From NCBI GenBank assembly GCA_003963245.1, contig RXJX01000020.1, forward strand, positions 101,516 through 165,515: a stretch of DNA of 64,000 bases. The letters run 5' to 3'. A program made the translations under genes and the position numbers. The DNA is from Neisseriaceae bacterium (lineage in GTDB: Bacteria; Pseudomonadota; Gammaproteobacteria; Burkholderiales; UBA11063). Below, piece by piece: positions 19,270 to 28,296 of the stretch. Positions within the stretch are counted from its first letter, which is position 1, and every line of letters begins with the position of its first letter. Under the pieces are notes generated by a model. That model did not search any database. It was not told the DNA's origin and was given only the letters and a program-made list of their open reading frames with translations.

Positions 19270-19364
19270 ATCTTATCAATTAGCTATGTTCTAACCATCT
19301 AATTAAGACGAGTGTGCCTTCCCAACCAGTACTTAGTTTACACACTCTGATCAGAATCTACGTA

Positions 19365-19373
19365 TGTTATAAT
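19365..19373 (+). promoter_or_regulatory. Extended -10 promoter
   Basis: TGTTATAAT is a perfect extended -10 element (TGn plus TATAAT). Transcription would start near 19380, giving a leader of about 32 bases with GGAG before the ATG at 19412. No strong -35 is seen. The same 12 bases (ATGTTATAATTT) occur at the riboswitch promoter at 21130-21141. Confidence 0.5.
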
Positions 19374-19411
19374 TTATTACTGTGTATTGCAATTGCTATG
19401 GAGATAATGAA

Positions 19412-20146
19412 ATGTCTAAAAATACAAATTATTTATCAATTTTGGGGTTAGCTTCAATAATATTCATTGCTAATACTCCTGCAGACAATCTGATAAATAA
19501 TGACAGAATTGTGAAAATAGACTTCGATTATCGTCAATCAGTTTCCAATGTACAATCAAATGGTACATGCTTTGGTGTTTTATTAAATCCATTGGTTGTA
19601 TTAACTTCCTCTGAATGTGTTTACAATAAAGATTTAAGCGAAATAGATGTAAGTACTCCTGATTATGGTACTAGGGTTGGGTACGGAACTAATTTGTCCC
19701 ACACAGTTAATATATATAGCACAAAAAAAAATATTGGCTGGAAATTAATTCCCAACTCAAGTTTGGCTCTCCTGAAACTTAGTAAGCCTATAAATTTTAC
19801 GCCTAAATACGATATTGCACAACATTGCAAGCCGGATCAATTATCTAAATATATTGACAGACCTACAATAATCTACGCGTTTGATGACAAAGATAGTAGT
19901 AAAATTATAAATGATGAAAACAAAATATCTGATATTATTGATGTAATTGACCACGATGGAAAAATAGCTATTTTAGATGATGATTTAATCATAGACAAAA
20001 CTGATAGTGGTGGTGCGTGGGTCTCTGGAAATGATATAATTGCCATAACGGTTAGAGGTATTGGCGATCACTCAATTTTTGGTGCACTTATTTGTCCATA
20101 CTCAAAGGTGGCATTTCATGATGCGAAAGTTCTTGAGTATAATTAA
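19412..20146 (+). CDS. Exported trypsin-fold protein with degraded catalytic triad
   Basis: Protein of 244 residues with an N-terminal hydrophobic segment (about 7-21) that should export it. It resembles S1 peptidases: a CFGVLLNPLVVLTSSEC segment matches the strand around the active His, SLALLKL matches the strand carrying Asp, and TDSGGAW (Ser199) matches the Ser loop. At the His position there is Glu68, and at the Asp position Ser117. Only the Ser remains, so normal proteolysis is unlikely. I chose the ATG at 19412 because it has a GGAG site and follows the predicted transcription start; an upstream GTG at 19382 does not. It could be a binding protein or a decaying protease. Confidence 0.6.
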   Translation: MSKNTNYLSILGLASIIFIANTPADNLINNDRIVKIDFDYRQSVSNVQSNGTCFGVLLNPLVVLTSSECVYNKDLSEIDVSTPDYGTRVGYGTNLSHTVNIYSTKKNIGWKLIPNSSLALLKLSKPINFTPKYDIAQHCKPDQLSKYIDRPTIIYAFDDKDSSKIINDENKISDIIDVIDHDGKIAILDDDLIIDKTDSGGAWVSGNDIIAITVRGIGDHSIFGALICPYSKVAFHDAKVLEYN

Positions 20147-20177
20147 ATTTAGGGCATGCATTTTAAAACATACGCTC

Positions 20178-20214
20178 AAAAATAAATCCCATTATAAGGC
20201 TGGGATTTATTTTA
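20178..20214 (+). terminator. Intrinsic terminator after the trypsin-fold gene
   Basis: The left arm AAATAAATCCCA (20180-20191) pairs with TGGGATTTATTT (20201-20212) around a nine-base loop, and the flanks are A-rich before and T-rich after. It lies 32 bases past the stop codon at 20146. Confidence 0.7.
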
Positions 20215-20285
20215 TCCAAACATCTATTCATAATCTGGCAGCGCACAATCAAATTTCATAACTGATGCTGATGTGTAATAGAACG

Positions 20286-20779
20286 CTAAAAGACACCATT
20301 TATATTTTTTGGTCGCTCCTGTAAAGATTGTACAATTTCCCAGTGTTCAACTATTTTATTGCTCTCAACTCTGAATGTGTTTATTGCAGCAGTGCCTAAT
20401 TTGTTTTTAGGGCTATAAAATATATTTTCAATAGTTATGTAATCATTGCAGCCAAATATGCGGTAAGTTTCAATTTTGGTATTTTTAAAAACATTATTTT
20501 TCTTTAAGTCTGTCAGATATGATTTTAAGCCTGAAACACCGTCTGCAGATAATGGATAATGTTGTATGTACGTATCAGAGAGATATTTATCTCATTCAAG
20601 CCACCATCAGCAGTTAGATAGTTTAATACTGCATTTTCAAATCCAATTACTGTGTTAACTTTGATTCATTATAGCTGCATTTAATAACCTTTTTATTTGA
20701 TATTAAATTTTCTGCAAAAACGTTATTTAAAGAAGCCAAAAAAACAAGCCATGAGCAAAAATTTTCTAAACTTATTCAT
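20286..20779 (-). pseudogene. Frameshifted SnoaL-like (NTF2-fold) exported protein
   Basis: Reading the minus strand from the ATG at 20779 gives MNKFRKFLLMAC, the start of a signal peptide. The frame then breaks near a run of seven T and continues as LASLNNVFAENLIS. A second break lies near 20650 and a third near 20590. The last frame has DKYLSDTYIQHYPLSADG and ends with FRVESNKIVEHWEIVQ before a TAG at 20286-20288. The YIQH and FRxExxKIxEHW features are typical of SnoaL-like proteins. At least three frame changes are needed, so this is a dead gene and not one sequencing error. No single open frame of useful length survives. Confidence 0.75.
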
Positions 20780-21130
20780 AAAATATAAATTATCCTAAAA
20801 AAATATGACATATAATAAAAACTCATAAAACTATAACTTACGCATCACGAAAGCGCAGGATTCTATCACGTAGGTAGTCTACAAAAATAGTTATAAATTT
20901 GCATAATTCATTATCCAGAATAACTCCATGAATCTAATGTCACCAGATTGCTAATGGCTAATCTAATGAAACCTCGTTATTTAATTAAATTAATTTTCTA
21001 TGTAAAAACTTAATGATTAATCCTGAATTTGTGAATAGGTTAGTTGGCTCTAGCAGACTTTAGTCAGGTGTTTTTATATTGCAGTTAGCAATAAAATTTT
21101 TAAAATACTGTAATTGCAACAATTTAAGCA
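20780..21130. other. Noncoding stretch between pseudogene and FMN riboswitch
   Basis: About 350 AT-rich bases with no open frame of convincing length and no recognisable RNA gene. The segment nearest the pseudogene (20780-20830) contains an AGGA on the minus strand, the likely old ribosome-binding site of the pseudogene. The part near 21110 leads into the promoter of the riboflavin operon. I see nothing else in it. Confidence 0.5.
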
Positions 21131-21139
21131 TGTTATAAT
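21131..21139 (+). promoter_or_regulatory. Extended -10 promoter of the riboflavin operon
   Basis: TGTTATAAT (TGn plus consensus -10) ends 10 bases before the first bases of the FMN riboswitch, so transcription would begin at its 5' edge. No strong -35 box is present at the proper spacing, which is common for extended -10 promoters. Confidence 0.6.
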
Positions 21140-21148
21140 TTCGCTAAA

Positions 21149-21294
21149 TCTTTCGGGGCGGGGCGTAATTCCTCACCGGCGGTGATGAGGTGATAATACT
21201 TCTTAGTCCGTGACCCGTACTAATATTCTGATATTGGCTACGGTGGATCTGGTGCAAATCCAGAACCGACAGTTATAGTCTGGATGGGAGAAAG
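21149..21294 (+). promoter_or_regulatory. FMN riboswitch (RFN element)
   Basis: The sequence has the conserved blocks of the RFN element: GGGGCGGGGCGTAATTCC, CTCACCGGCGGTGAT, GTCCGTGAC near 21206, GGATCTGGTGCAAATCCAG near 21245-21263, CCGACAGT and the closing GATGGGAGAAAGA. The P1 helix pairs TCTTTC (21150-21155) with GAAAGA (21290-21295). It binds flavin mononucleotide and switches off the downstream genes when flavin is plentiful. It is followed by about 200 bases of leader before ribD, enough for a termination-type expression platform. Confidence 0.97.
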
Positions 21295-21323
21295 ATAAGT
21301 AGATTTCAGTGCTTTTATTGAAT

Positions 21324-21348
21324 AGACATTGAGTACGTGCCAATGTCT
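21324..21348 (+). promoter_or_regulatory. Hairpin in the ribD leader, possible expression platform
   Basis: AGACATTG (21324-21331) pairs exactly with CAATGTCT (21341-21348). Only a weak T-rich tail follows, so it is not a textbook terminator. A second element, TTTCTCCC at 21400-21407, is an exact complement of GGGAGAAA (21286-21293) in the 3' strand of riboswitch helix P1. Confidence 0.35.
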
Positions 21349-21499
21349 GTATTAATATTTGTGTGCCTTATCAATTTTTAGCTATGATTAAATTAATAGT
21401 TTCTCCCTGTTCCCCCAATATGTAAACGATAATCTAAATATAGTGATTCGAACTTTTTAACTATGTTTTAATTTTGATTAATCTGAGTAATTTATTATA

Positions 21500-22594
21500 A
21501 TGTCAAACCATATTTATTATATGCAACAAGTCATACAGCTAGCGCGTATGGTGTCGGGTCAAACGTTACCTAACCCTCAGGTGGCATCGATTGTGGTTAA
21601 AGATCATCAAATCGTTGGAATCGGTACACATTTGTTTGCTGGTGGTCCACATGCGGAAGTATATGCACTAAATCAAGCAGGCGAAAGGGCAATGGGTGCT
21701 ACGCTATATGTTAGTTTGGAGCCTTGTGCACATTTTGGACGAACACCTCCTTGTGTTGATGCCATAATAAAGTCTGGGGTTGCAAAAGTATATGTGGCAA
21801 ATTTAGATTCTAATCCTTTAGTTTCTGGTAAAGGAGTTGAGGCATTGCGTGCTGCAGGGATTGATGTTGACATTGGGCTCTGCGCAGCTGAAGCAGCTGA
21901 AATTAATCGTGTATTTTTCCACAATATGCGTAAGCAAATGCCATATGTTACATTAAAAGTTGGAATGAGTTTGGATGGCAGAATTGCAACTAAAGAAAAT
22001 CGCAGTCAATGGATAACCGGAAATGAATCACGCAAAGATGCTCACCAATATCGTGTAGAACATCAAGCCATTTTAGTTGGTGTAAATACGGTAATTACTG
22101 ACAATCCAAGCTTAACACCGCATATGCTTACTAGTCCTCAATCATTGCCTACTCGTATTATTTTGGATCATAGTTTACGTACACCTCTCGATGCTAAGCT
22201 TATAAATGATGGTGCCGCACCAACTTGGATTGTAACTGCTAATTCTGATACTACGATTCATCAGCAATATATTATGCGCGGAGCAAAAATTTTGCAAGTT
22301 GCTGAATTAAAACCTAAAATAGTATTAACTACTCTATATCAAAATGGAGTTTGTTCACTATTAGTTGAAGGTGGTGAGCAGGTTTATTCGAGTTTTATTG
22401 ATTCTGGGTATGTTGATCAGTTGGTATGTTACTATAGTCCACAGCTAATTGGATCGACTCAAGCAAAACACTTATTTGCTGGAAATGGTTTTGCCGATTT
22501 AGAAAGTAATATGAAGTTTAAAATTAGTGAAGTTAAACAAATTGCTAATGATGTTAAAATAGTCTGTATTCGTGATAATGAGGGTAGTATTTAA
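21500..22594 (+). CDS. ribD: Riboflavin biosynthesis deaminase/reductase RibD
   Basis: Bifunctional enzyme of 364 residues making steps two and three of riboflavin synthesis: deamination of the pyrimidine intermediate, then reduction of its ribose. The N-terminal zinc deaminase domain (about 1-145) has HAEVYAL and the PCAHFGRTPPC zinc site. The C-terminal reductase domain (about 148-360) has MSLDGRIAT and the late LLVEGGEQV. It is the first gene of the riboswitch-controlled operon. No clear Shine-Dalgarno precedes the ATG. The stop overlaps the next start (TAATG). Confidence 0.95.
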   Translation: MSNHIYYMQQVIQLARMVSGQTLPNPQVASIVVKDHQIVGIGTHLFAGGPHAEVYALNQAGERAMGATLYVSLEPCAHFGRTPPCVDAIIKSGVAKVYVANLDSNPLVSGKGVEALRAAGIDVDIGLCAAEAAEINRVFFHNMRKQMPYVTLKVGMSLDGRIATKENRSQWITGNESRKDAHQYRVEHQAILVGVNTVITDNPSLTPHMLTSPQSLPTRIILDHSLRTPLDAKLINDGAAPTWIVTANSDTTIHQQYIMRGAKILQVAELKPKIVLTTLYQNGVCSLLVEGGEQVYSSFIDSGYVDQLVCYYSPQLIGSTQAKHLFAGNGFADLESNMKFKISEVKQIANDVKIVCIRDNEGSI

Positions 22595-23235
22595 TGTTTA
22601 CTGGAATCATTGAAGAAATTGGTAGTATTGCGCAAATTAAGCGCGGTGGTAAAACCTTAGAATTAGTAATTAATGCTAAATTAGTTCTAGATGATATTAA
22701 GCTTGGCGATAGTATTGCTGTCAATGGTGTTTGCCTGACTGTTACACATTATACCAAGAATAGTTTTAGTGTCGATGTAATGCCTGTAACATTTAATGCC
22801 ACTAATTTGGCTGAATTAAGTAGTGGTTCTCTAGTTAATTTGGAGCGCGCGATGGCAGCAAATGGTCGCTTCGGCGGTCATATTGTTAGTGGACATGTCG
22901 ATGGAGTGGGTAAAGTTATTGCTTGTGATCGTCTTGAAAATGCAATAGTTTATAGAATAAGCTTAGCGCCAGAGTTAGCTAACTTGTGCGTTGCTAAGGG
23001 CTCTATTGCTTTGGATGGAACTAGTCTAACTTTAGTTGAAGTTGGTGAAAATTATCTAAGTGTGGCCTTAATTCCACATACCCAAAAAATGTCTTTGCTT
23101 GGACGCAAGCAAATTGGTGCGAGTGTAAATATTGAATGTGATATTTTAGTTAAACAGATGCAAAAAATGCACTCCAAGCCAGCACAGAACTCTAAGATTA
23201 ATAGTGAATTTTTACATGAGCATGGTTTTTTATAG
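22594..23235 (+). CDS. ribE: Riboflavin synthase (alpha subunit)
   Basis: Joins two molecules of 6,7-dimethyl-8-ribityllumazine to give riboflavin. The protein has 213 residues and two tandem lumazine-binding barrels. It starts with MFTGIIEEIG, the family hallmark. The repeats contain GDSIAVNGVCLTV in the first and VAKGSIALDGTSLTLV in the second. It overlaps ribD by one base and ends 9 bases before ribBA. It is often called ribC in other species. Confidence 0.95.
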   Translation: MFTGIIEEIGSIAQIKRGGKTLELVINAKLVLDDIKLGDSIAVNGVCLTVTHYTKNSFSVDVMPVTFNATNLAELSSGSLVNLERAMAANGRFGGHIVSGHVDGVGKVIACDRLENAIVYRISLAPELANLCVAKGSIALDGTSLTLVEVGENYLSVALIPHTQKMSLLGRKQIGASVNIECDILVKQMQKMHSKPAQNSKINSEFLHEHGFL

Positions 23236-23244
23236 GATATTAAT

Positions 23245-24432
23245 ATGTTTAATACAATTGATGAAGCGCTAGAGGATTTACGAGCAGGAAAACTTATTTT
23301 AGTTTGTGATGATGAGTATCGTGAAAATGAAGGTGATTTGGTTGGCTTAGCAGATAAAATTACACCAGAGTCACTTAACTTTATGATTACGCATGGTAAA
23401 GGACTAGTATGCTGCCCGTTAAATCAGGAATATGCGGCTAAGCTTGGCTTAAAACCTATGGTTTATGATAACCAAGATAATCATCAAACGGCATTTACTC
23501 AAAGCGTTGATTATGCAAGTTGCACCACAGGTATCAGTGCTGCAGAGCGAGCTCTTACATTAAATCAATTGGCAAATCCCAATAGTAAGCGTAATGATTT
23601 CCGCGAGCCAGGGCATATATTTCCACTAATAGCCAAGAGCGGTGGAGTCTTAGAAAGAGCAGGACATACTGAAGCTGCTGTTGATTTAGCTAAGTTAGCT
23701 GGAGCTAATCCAGTTGGGGTAATTTGTGAAATTATTAATCCCGATGGAACGATGTCGCGCCTACCAGAGCTGATTAAATTTGCACATGAATATAATCTAA
23801 AGTTGATTCATATTCAGGCATTAATTGCTTATCGTAAACGTCATGAGAAATTAATTCAGCGTGAGGCAGTGACAAAATTGCCAACAAAATTTGGTACATT
23901 TGATATGTATGGCTTCCGCTCTTTAACGGATAATCAGGAAGCAGTTGCCTTAGTCAAAGGTTCACTAAGTGCAGATACTCAGCCTTTAGTGCGAATACAT
24001 TCAGAATGTTTGACGGGAGATGGTTTTGGTTCATTGCGTTGTGATTGTGGTGAACAATTAGCTGCTAGTCTTACTCGAATTGAAGAAGAGGGTGGAATAT
24101 TAATTTATCTACGGCAAGAAGGTCGTGGAATTGGATTACTTAATAAGCTAAAAGCTTATGCTCTGCAAGACCAAGGGATGGATACGGTTGAGGCTAATTT
24201 ACATCTTGGATTTGCTGATGATCTGCGCGATTACTATCTCGCGGCGCAAATTTTACGCGATTTGGGAATTACAAAAATTCGCTTATTAAGTAATAACCCG
24301 CGTAAACTAAATGCATTAGGTGATTACGGAGTTGAAATCGTTGAGCGGCAAGAGTTAATTATAGCTGCAAATACGGTGAACAAAGGTTATTTAGATACAA
24401 AAGTTAGCAAATTAGGGCATTTATTATTTTAA
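23245..24432 (+). CDS. ribBA: RibBA: 3,4-dihydroxy-2-butanone-4-phosphate synthase / GTP cyclohydrolase II
   Basis: Fusion of the two enzymes that start riboflavin synthesis. The N-terminal domain (about 1-200) makes dihydroxybutanone phosphate from ribulose 5-phosphate, with [12 protein letters not shown] as metal and substrate site. The C-terminal GTP cyclohydrolase II domain (about 205-395) keeps the zinc cysteines in [20 protein letters not shown] and the catalytic [10 protein letters not shown]. Both halves look active, with none of the common losses. It uses ribulose 5-phosphate, a product linked with the pentose phosphate genes nearby. Confidence 0.95.
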   Translation: MFNTIDEALEDLRAGKLILVCDDEYRENEGDLVGLADKITPESLNFMITHGKGLVCCPLNQEYAAKLGLKPMVYDNQDNHQTAFTQSVDYASCTTGISAAERALTLNQLANPNSKRNDFREPGHIFPLIAKSGGVLERAGHTEAAVDLAKLAGANPVGVICEIINPDGTMSRLPELIKFAHEYNLKLIHIQALIAYRKRHEKLIQREAVTKLPTKFGTFDMYGFRSLTDNQEAVALVKGSLSADTQPLVRIHSECLTGDGFGSLRCDCGEQLAASLTRIEEEGGILIYLRQEGRGIGLLNKLKAYALQDQGMDTVEANLHLGFADDLRDYYLAAQILRDLGITKIRLLSNNPRKLNALGDYGVEIVERQELIIAANTVNKGYLDTKVSKLGHLLF

Positions 24433-24445
24433 AAGGAAATGAATT

Positions 24446-24904
24446 ATGATCTTTGAAGGAAATTTAGTTGCCAGTAATGGTAAATATGCAATTGTTGTTA
24501 GCCGCTTTAATGAATTTATTACCAGTAAACTACTTGGGGCTGCAATAGATGGTCTAACTCGTCATGGTGTGGCAGAGAGTGATATTGATACTGCTTGGGT
24601 TCCAGGTGCATTTGAGATTCCTCTAATAGCTCAAAAATTGGCAGCAAGTAAGAAATATGATGCAATCATTACACTCGGTGCGGTAATCCGCGGCTCAACT
24701 TCTCATTATGATTATGTGTGCAATGAAGTTGCTAAAGGCGTCGCTAAAGTTCAATTAGATACTGGGGTTCCTGTTATTTTTGGTGTAGTTACCACTGAGA
24801 ATATTGAACAGGCAATTGAACGGGCAGGTACTAAGGCTGGTAATAAAGGTTATGATGCTGCAATAAGTGCTATTGAAATGGCCAATTTACTTAAAAATAT
24901 TTAA
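24446..24904 (+). CDS. ribH: 6,7-Dimethyl-8-ribityllumazine synthase
   Basis: Condenses the dihydroxybutanone phosphate and pyrimidine intermediates into lumazine, in a hollow multimer. It has 152 residues. Landmarks are [17 protein letters not shown], the loop [14 protein letters not shown] carrying the catalytic His, and [11 protein letters not shown]. It follows ribBA by 13 bases with an AAAAGGAAA site. The usual downstream partner nusB is not present; the operon seems to end here, without an obvious terminator hairpin. Confidence 0.95.
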   Translation: MIFEGNLVASNGKYAIVVSRFNEFITSKLLGAAIDGLTRHGVAESDIDTAWVPGAFEIPLIAQKLAASKKYDAIITLGAVIRGSTSHYDYVCNEVAKGVAKVQLDTGVPVIFGVVTTENIEQAIERAGTKAGNKGYDAAISAIEMANLLKNI

Positions 24905-24970
24905 TTTATTCGATAAAAAGTACAAATGTTTGTGTTTGAGTCGGATTAGTTAAAATATAATTCCTATCTT

Positions 24971-25022
24971 TTACCGCGCAGTTTTAGATGTATGATAAAA
25001 TCTTTCAATTGCTGCGTGGTAA
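24971..25022 (+). promoter_or_regulatory. Inverted repeat in the leader of the L,D-transpeptidase gene
   Basis: TTACCGCGCAG (24971-24981) pairs with CTGCGTGGTAA (25012-25022), with one G-U pair, around a 30-base loop. It lies about 110 bases before the transpeptidase start. It has no T-run, so a terminator for ribH is unlikely. Its role is unknown. Confidence 0.35.
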
Positions 25023-25131
25023 ATATCCTTTATTTGTAGATTATTATAAATACAAACAAATTAGAATGCTTTACTGCTGTAGTTGTAAATATCGCGGATA
25101 TAATAACTTGCTTATTACGATTGACTAATTA

Positions 25132-26799
25132 ATGGAAATAAATGCTAAAAAATTATGGTTGCCACTGGCTATTGCATTAGGGCATATTTCGTTCAGCTAT
25201 GCTGAAAGTATTGATAATATGGAATCCATGGCAATTGCTACTAAAGTTGGTTCACTTAATGGTTCGACACGGATGATGTGTAGTAAAACTACGCGGTGTA
25301 GCTTGACACAAACAACACAATTTTATACCGCTCATAACTATCTTCCTGTCTGGACAGCTGCTGGACGAATCAAACCTGAAGCAGATAAGTTGTTAACTCT
25401 ATTACGGCACAGTTATGAGGATGGTCTAAATCCATTTGATTACCATACTAAAGAGCTTAAAGAGATGGAACAACAAATCAATAATGGTTTGCAAACGAGT
25501 AATAGTATTGATCCAGTTCTTTTAGCGGAATATGATATAACTATGAGTGATGCATATTTGTTATATGCACGTCACATGGAGTTTGGGCGAATTGATCCGC
25601 TTGTTAATTATCCCGACTGGCAAGTTAGTCGCCGCTCATTAAATATACTTGATTTTTATAATCAGGCGATTGCACAAAATAATTTAGTTGGGAGTTTGAG
25701 TAAACTTACTCCAACTTATTCAGGATATGCTGATTTAAAAGCACAACTAGCTAAATATCAAAAAATTGCAAGTAATGGCGGTTGGCAAACAATTCCTGCA
25801 GGTAAAGATTTAAAAATTGGTTCTATTGGTAATCGCGTTGAAATATTACAAAAAAGACTAGCTGCGACCGAGGATTATACACAGGATGATACTGAGCAAC
25901 CTGCAAAATACGATGAAGATACGGCAAAAACAGTTAAACAGTTTCAACACAATAATGGTTTAAAAGTTACTGGTGTTGTAGATAAAGTAACACTACAAGC
26001 ACTAAATGTATCAGTTGAAATGCGCATTAAACAAATTCAACTAAATATGGATCGCTTACGTTGGTTGCCAAGTAATTTGGGTGATAAGTACTTAATGGTA
26101 AATATTCCAAGTTATTCATTAGTTATTGTAAATGGTCAGCAAATTGATTTATCTATGCCAGTCATTGTAGGCGGCGGTGGCAATAATAAAACTTGCGTGG
26201 TTAATAGCAAAATAACTACCTTAGAACTCAACCCATTTTGGGGTATTCCTAACCGAATTGCAACTAAAGAGTATTTGTCTAAAATTCAAAAAGATCCATC
26301 TTATTTGGAGCAGCACAATATTAGAGTTTTCAACCCTAAGAATAATCAGGAAATTGATCCAACTGGAATTGACTGGCAGAAAGTAACTCAAACTAATTTT
26401 AATTATTTCTTACGTCAAGATCCAGGCAAAAAAAATGCACTAGGTAAATTAAAATTTTTGTTTCCTAATGATTGTGGGATTTATTTACATGATACTTCTA
26501 ATCCTAATTTATTTGGAAAAAAAGCGCGTAGTTTAAGTCATGGTTGTGTGCGAGTGAGCCAACCACTGGTTTTAGCTGATTACTTGATTAGTTCAACCCC
26601 TAATTGGGATGATGATAAGCTTGAAAGCGCGATCAATACAGGTAAGCATCGTTGGGTAAAACTGGCTGATCCTCTAGAAATTCACATTATTTATCAAACT
26701 GCATGGGTTGAAAGTAGTGGGCAATTACAATATCGCAATGATATTTATAAAGCTGACGCTGTTGATTTCCCAATTTATATTCCAAAATTGGCTAAATAA
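25132..26799 (+). CDS. Periplasmic L,D-transpeptidase, YcbB/LdtD type
   Basis: Cell-wall enzyme of 555 residues that forms 3-3 crosslinks in peptidoglycan. A signal peptide (about 1-24) precedes an N-terminal scaffold. A peptidoglycan-binding domain follows with the signature IGNRVEILQKRL near residue 235. The YkuD catalytic domain carries the active Cys472 in SHGCVRVS, with an upstream IYLHDT segment. The order scaffold, PG-binding and YkuD is that of the YcbB group. Its ribosome-binding site is weak. The ModF-like ATPase starts 3 bases after it, so the two are likely co-transcribed. Confidence 0.93.
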   Translation: MEINAKKLWLPLAIALGHISFSYAESIDNMESMAIATKVGSLNGSTRMMCSKTTRCSLTQTTQFYTAHNYLPVWTAAGRIKPEADKLLTLLRHSYEDGLNPFDYHTKELKEMEQQINNGLQTSNSIDPVLLAEYDITMSDAYLLYARHMEFGRIDPLVNYPDWQVSRRSLNILDFYNQAIAQNNLVGSLSKLTPTYSGYADLKAQLAKYQKIASNGGWQTIPAGKDLKIGSIGNRVEILQKRLAATEDYTQDDTEQPAKYDEDTAKTVKQFQHNNGLKVTGVVDKVTLQALNVSVEMRIKQIQLNMDRLRWLPSNLGDKYLMVNIPSYSLVIVNGQQIDLSMPVIVGGGGNNKTCVVNSKITTLELNPFWGIPNRIATKEYLSKIQKDPSYLEQHNIRVFNPKNNQEIDPTGIDWQKVTQTNFNYFLRQDPGKKNALGKLKFLFPNDCGIYLHDTSNPNLFGKKARSLSHGCVRVSQPLVLADYLISSTPNWDDDKLESAINTGKHRWVKLADPLEIHIIYQTAWVESSGQLQYRNDIYKADAVDFPIYIPKLAK

Positions 26800-26802
26800 A
26801 AA

Positions 26803-28263
26803 ATGACGCAATTAGTAACCCTAAATCAATTTAAAATTGAGCGCAATAATCAAGAACTATTGAAATGCGCTACTCTGTCAATTAATTATGGAGATCAAAT
26901 ATTTCTAACCGGAACAAGTGGCTCAGGTAAGACTAGTCTTGCTTTGGCGTTAACAGGCGAGCTATATGCTCATGGTGAAATAAAGTTTAATTACCAAGAA
27001 AATAGTGTATTTCCTAAAAAGATAACCTTAGTTAAACAATTTTTTCACTTTAAAGACAACTATGGTTTAACAGATTTTTATTATCAACAACGTTATAATA
27101 GCCATGATGCAGATAATGCGCCAACTGTTCGACAAACGATTGATAAGGTAATAAATGTAGACAGTCCGCAAGTACAGTTTCTTTTAACCTTGCTTGATTT
27201 TCACCATCGTTTAGATGCTGTATTACTCCAATTATCCAGTGGCGAGCGTAAAAAAATACAATTAATTTTGGCACTAGCTAAACCATCTCAAATAATCGTT
27301 TTAGATAATCCTTTAATTGGCTTAGACATTGCTACAGTGGCGCGATTACAAGAGTATATGGCTGAACTAGCAAAAGAGGGTGTTTGCTTTATTTTGATTG
27401 GAGATAGCAATACGATTCCTGAATTTATCACTGATGTTTTAATTATCTCAGCAGATCATAATTTAACTAAACTTAAACGAGAAAATTATCATCAAGATAC
27501 GACAACTGCAAATAGTATCAATTTTAATTATACTAACCTCAAGCTGCCCGAATTAAAGAATGAGTTTGCTAGTATTATCAGATTTAATTCTGTTACTATT
27601 TCTTATGCAGAGAAGATTGCATTGTCAAATATTAGTTGGCAGGTAAAACCGGGGGATAAGTGGTTACTTAGCGGTGCTAACGGAGCTGGTAAATCTACTT
27701 TATTAAGCTTGATTAATGGAGATCATCCACAGGCGTATGCTAATGAAATTTATCTTTTTGATCGCAAGCGTGGTAGTGGTGAAACAATCTGGGAGATAAA
27801 GCGTAATATTGGATTTATTTCACCTGAGTTGCATTGGAATTTTGATGGAAATATGACTTGCCTACAAACGGTAATTTCTGGATTTTATGATACTCCCGGT
27901 TTACATCGTAGTGCCACAGATCAACAGATTAGTATAGCGCAGCAATGGCTTAAAGAAGCTGGCTTTAGCGATCATGCTAATCAGCGTTTTGCTAATGTTT
28001 CAAATGGTATTCAACGAATGCTCTTATTACTTAGAGCAATAATCAAAAATCCACCATTATTTATTTTTGATGAACCTTGCCAAGGATTGGACGACTATCA
28101 GGCACAACAATTTATTAGTTTAGTTGATCATCTGTTTGCTGACAGTGGGCATACGATTATCTATGTTAGTCATCGCAGCGATCAAATTCCAACCTGCATC
28201 AATCAACGGCTAAACTTAGTTGCTGGTGTGGCAGATATCATTTCTCCAGCCTCAAATAATTGA
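26803..28263 (+). CDS. Tandem ABC-type ATPase, ModF-like
   Basis: Soluble protein of 486 residues with two ABC ATPase domains and no membrane part. The first Walker A is GTSGSGKTS (near residue 38) with signature LSSGERKK; the second is GANGAGKST (near residue 290) with a weak signature VSNGIQRM. Walker B segments are IIVLDNP and LFIFDEP. Size and plan match ModF/PhrA-type proteins, whose role is poorly known. No molybdate transporter or modE gene is beside it, so a molybdenum link is not supported here. It follows the transpeptidase directly and converges on dxr. Confidence 0.8.
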   Translation: MTQLVTLNQFKIERNNQELLKCATLSINYGDQIFLTGTSGSGKTSLALALTGELYAHGEIKFNYQENSVFPKKITLVKQFFHFKDNYGLTDFYYQQRYNSHDADNAPTVRQTIDKVINVDSPQVQFLLTLLDFHHRLDAVLLQLSSGERKKIQLILALAKPSQIIVLDNPLIGLDIATVARLQEYMAELAKEGVCFILIGDSNTIPEFITDVLIISADHNLTKLKRENYHQDTTTANSINFNYTNLKLPELKNEFASIIRFNSVTISYAEKIALSNISWQVKPGDKWLLSGANGAGKSTLLSLINGDHPQAYANEIYLFDRKRGSGETIWEIKRNIGFISPELHWNFDGNMTCLQTVISGFYDTPGLHRSATDQQISIAQQWLKEAGFSDHANQRFANVSNGIQRMLLLLRAIIKNPPLFIFDEPCQGLDDYQAQQFISLVDHLFADSGHTIIYVSHRSDQIPTCINQRLNLVAGVADIISPASNN

Positions 28264-28296
28264 TCTGGAATGAATATAATATAGCGGTAGCTAGTG

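Noticed and set aside
19382..19411. GTG start for the trypsin-fold protein
   Set aside because: The predicted transcript begins near 19380, which leaves no room for a ribosome-binding site. The ATG at 19412 has GGAG and a signal-like N-terminus.
20061..20261. 66-codon frame overlapping the 3' end of the trypsin-fold gene
   Set aside because: It is an out-of-frame shadow that runs through the terminator hairpin at 20178-20214.
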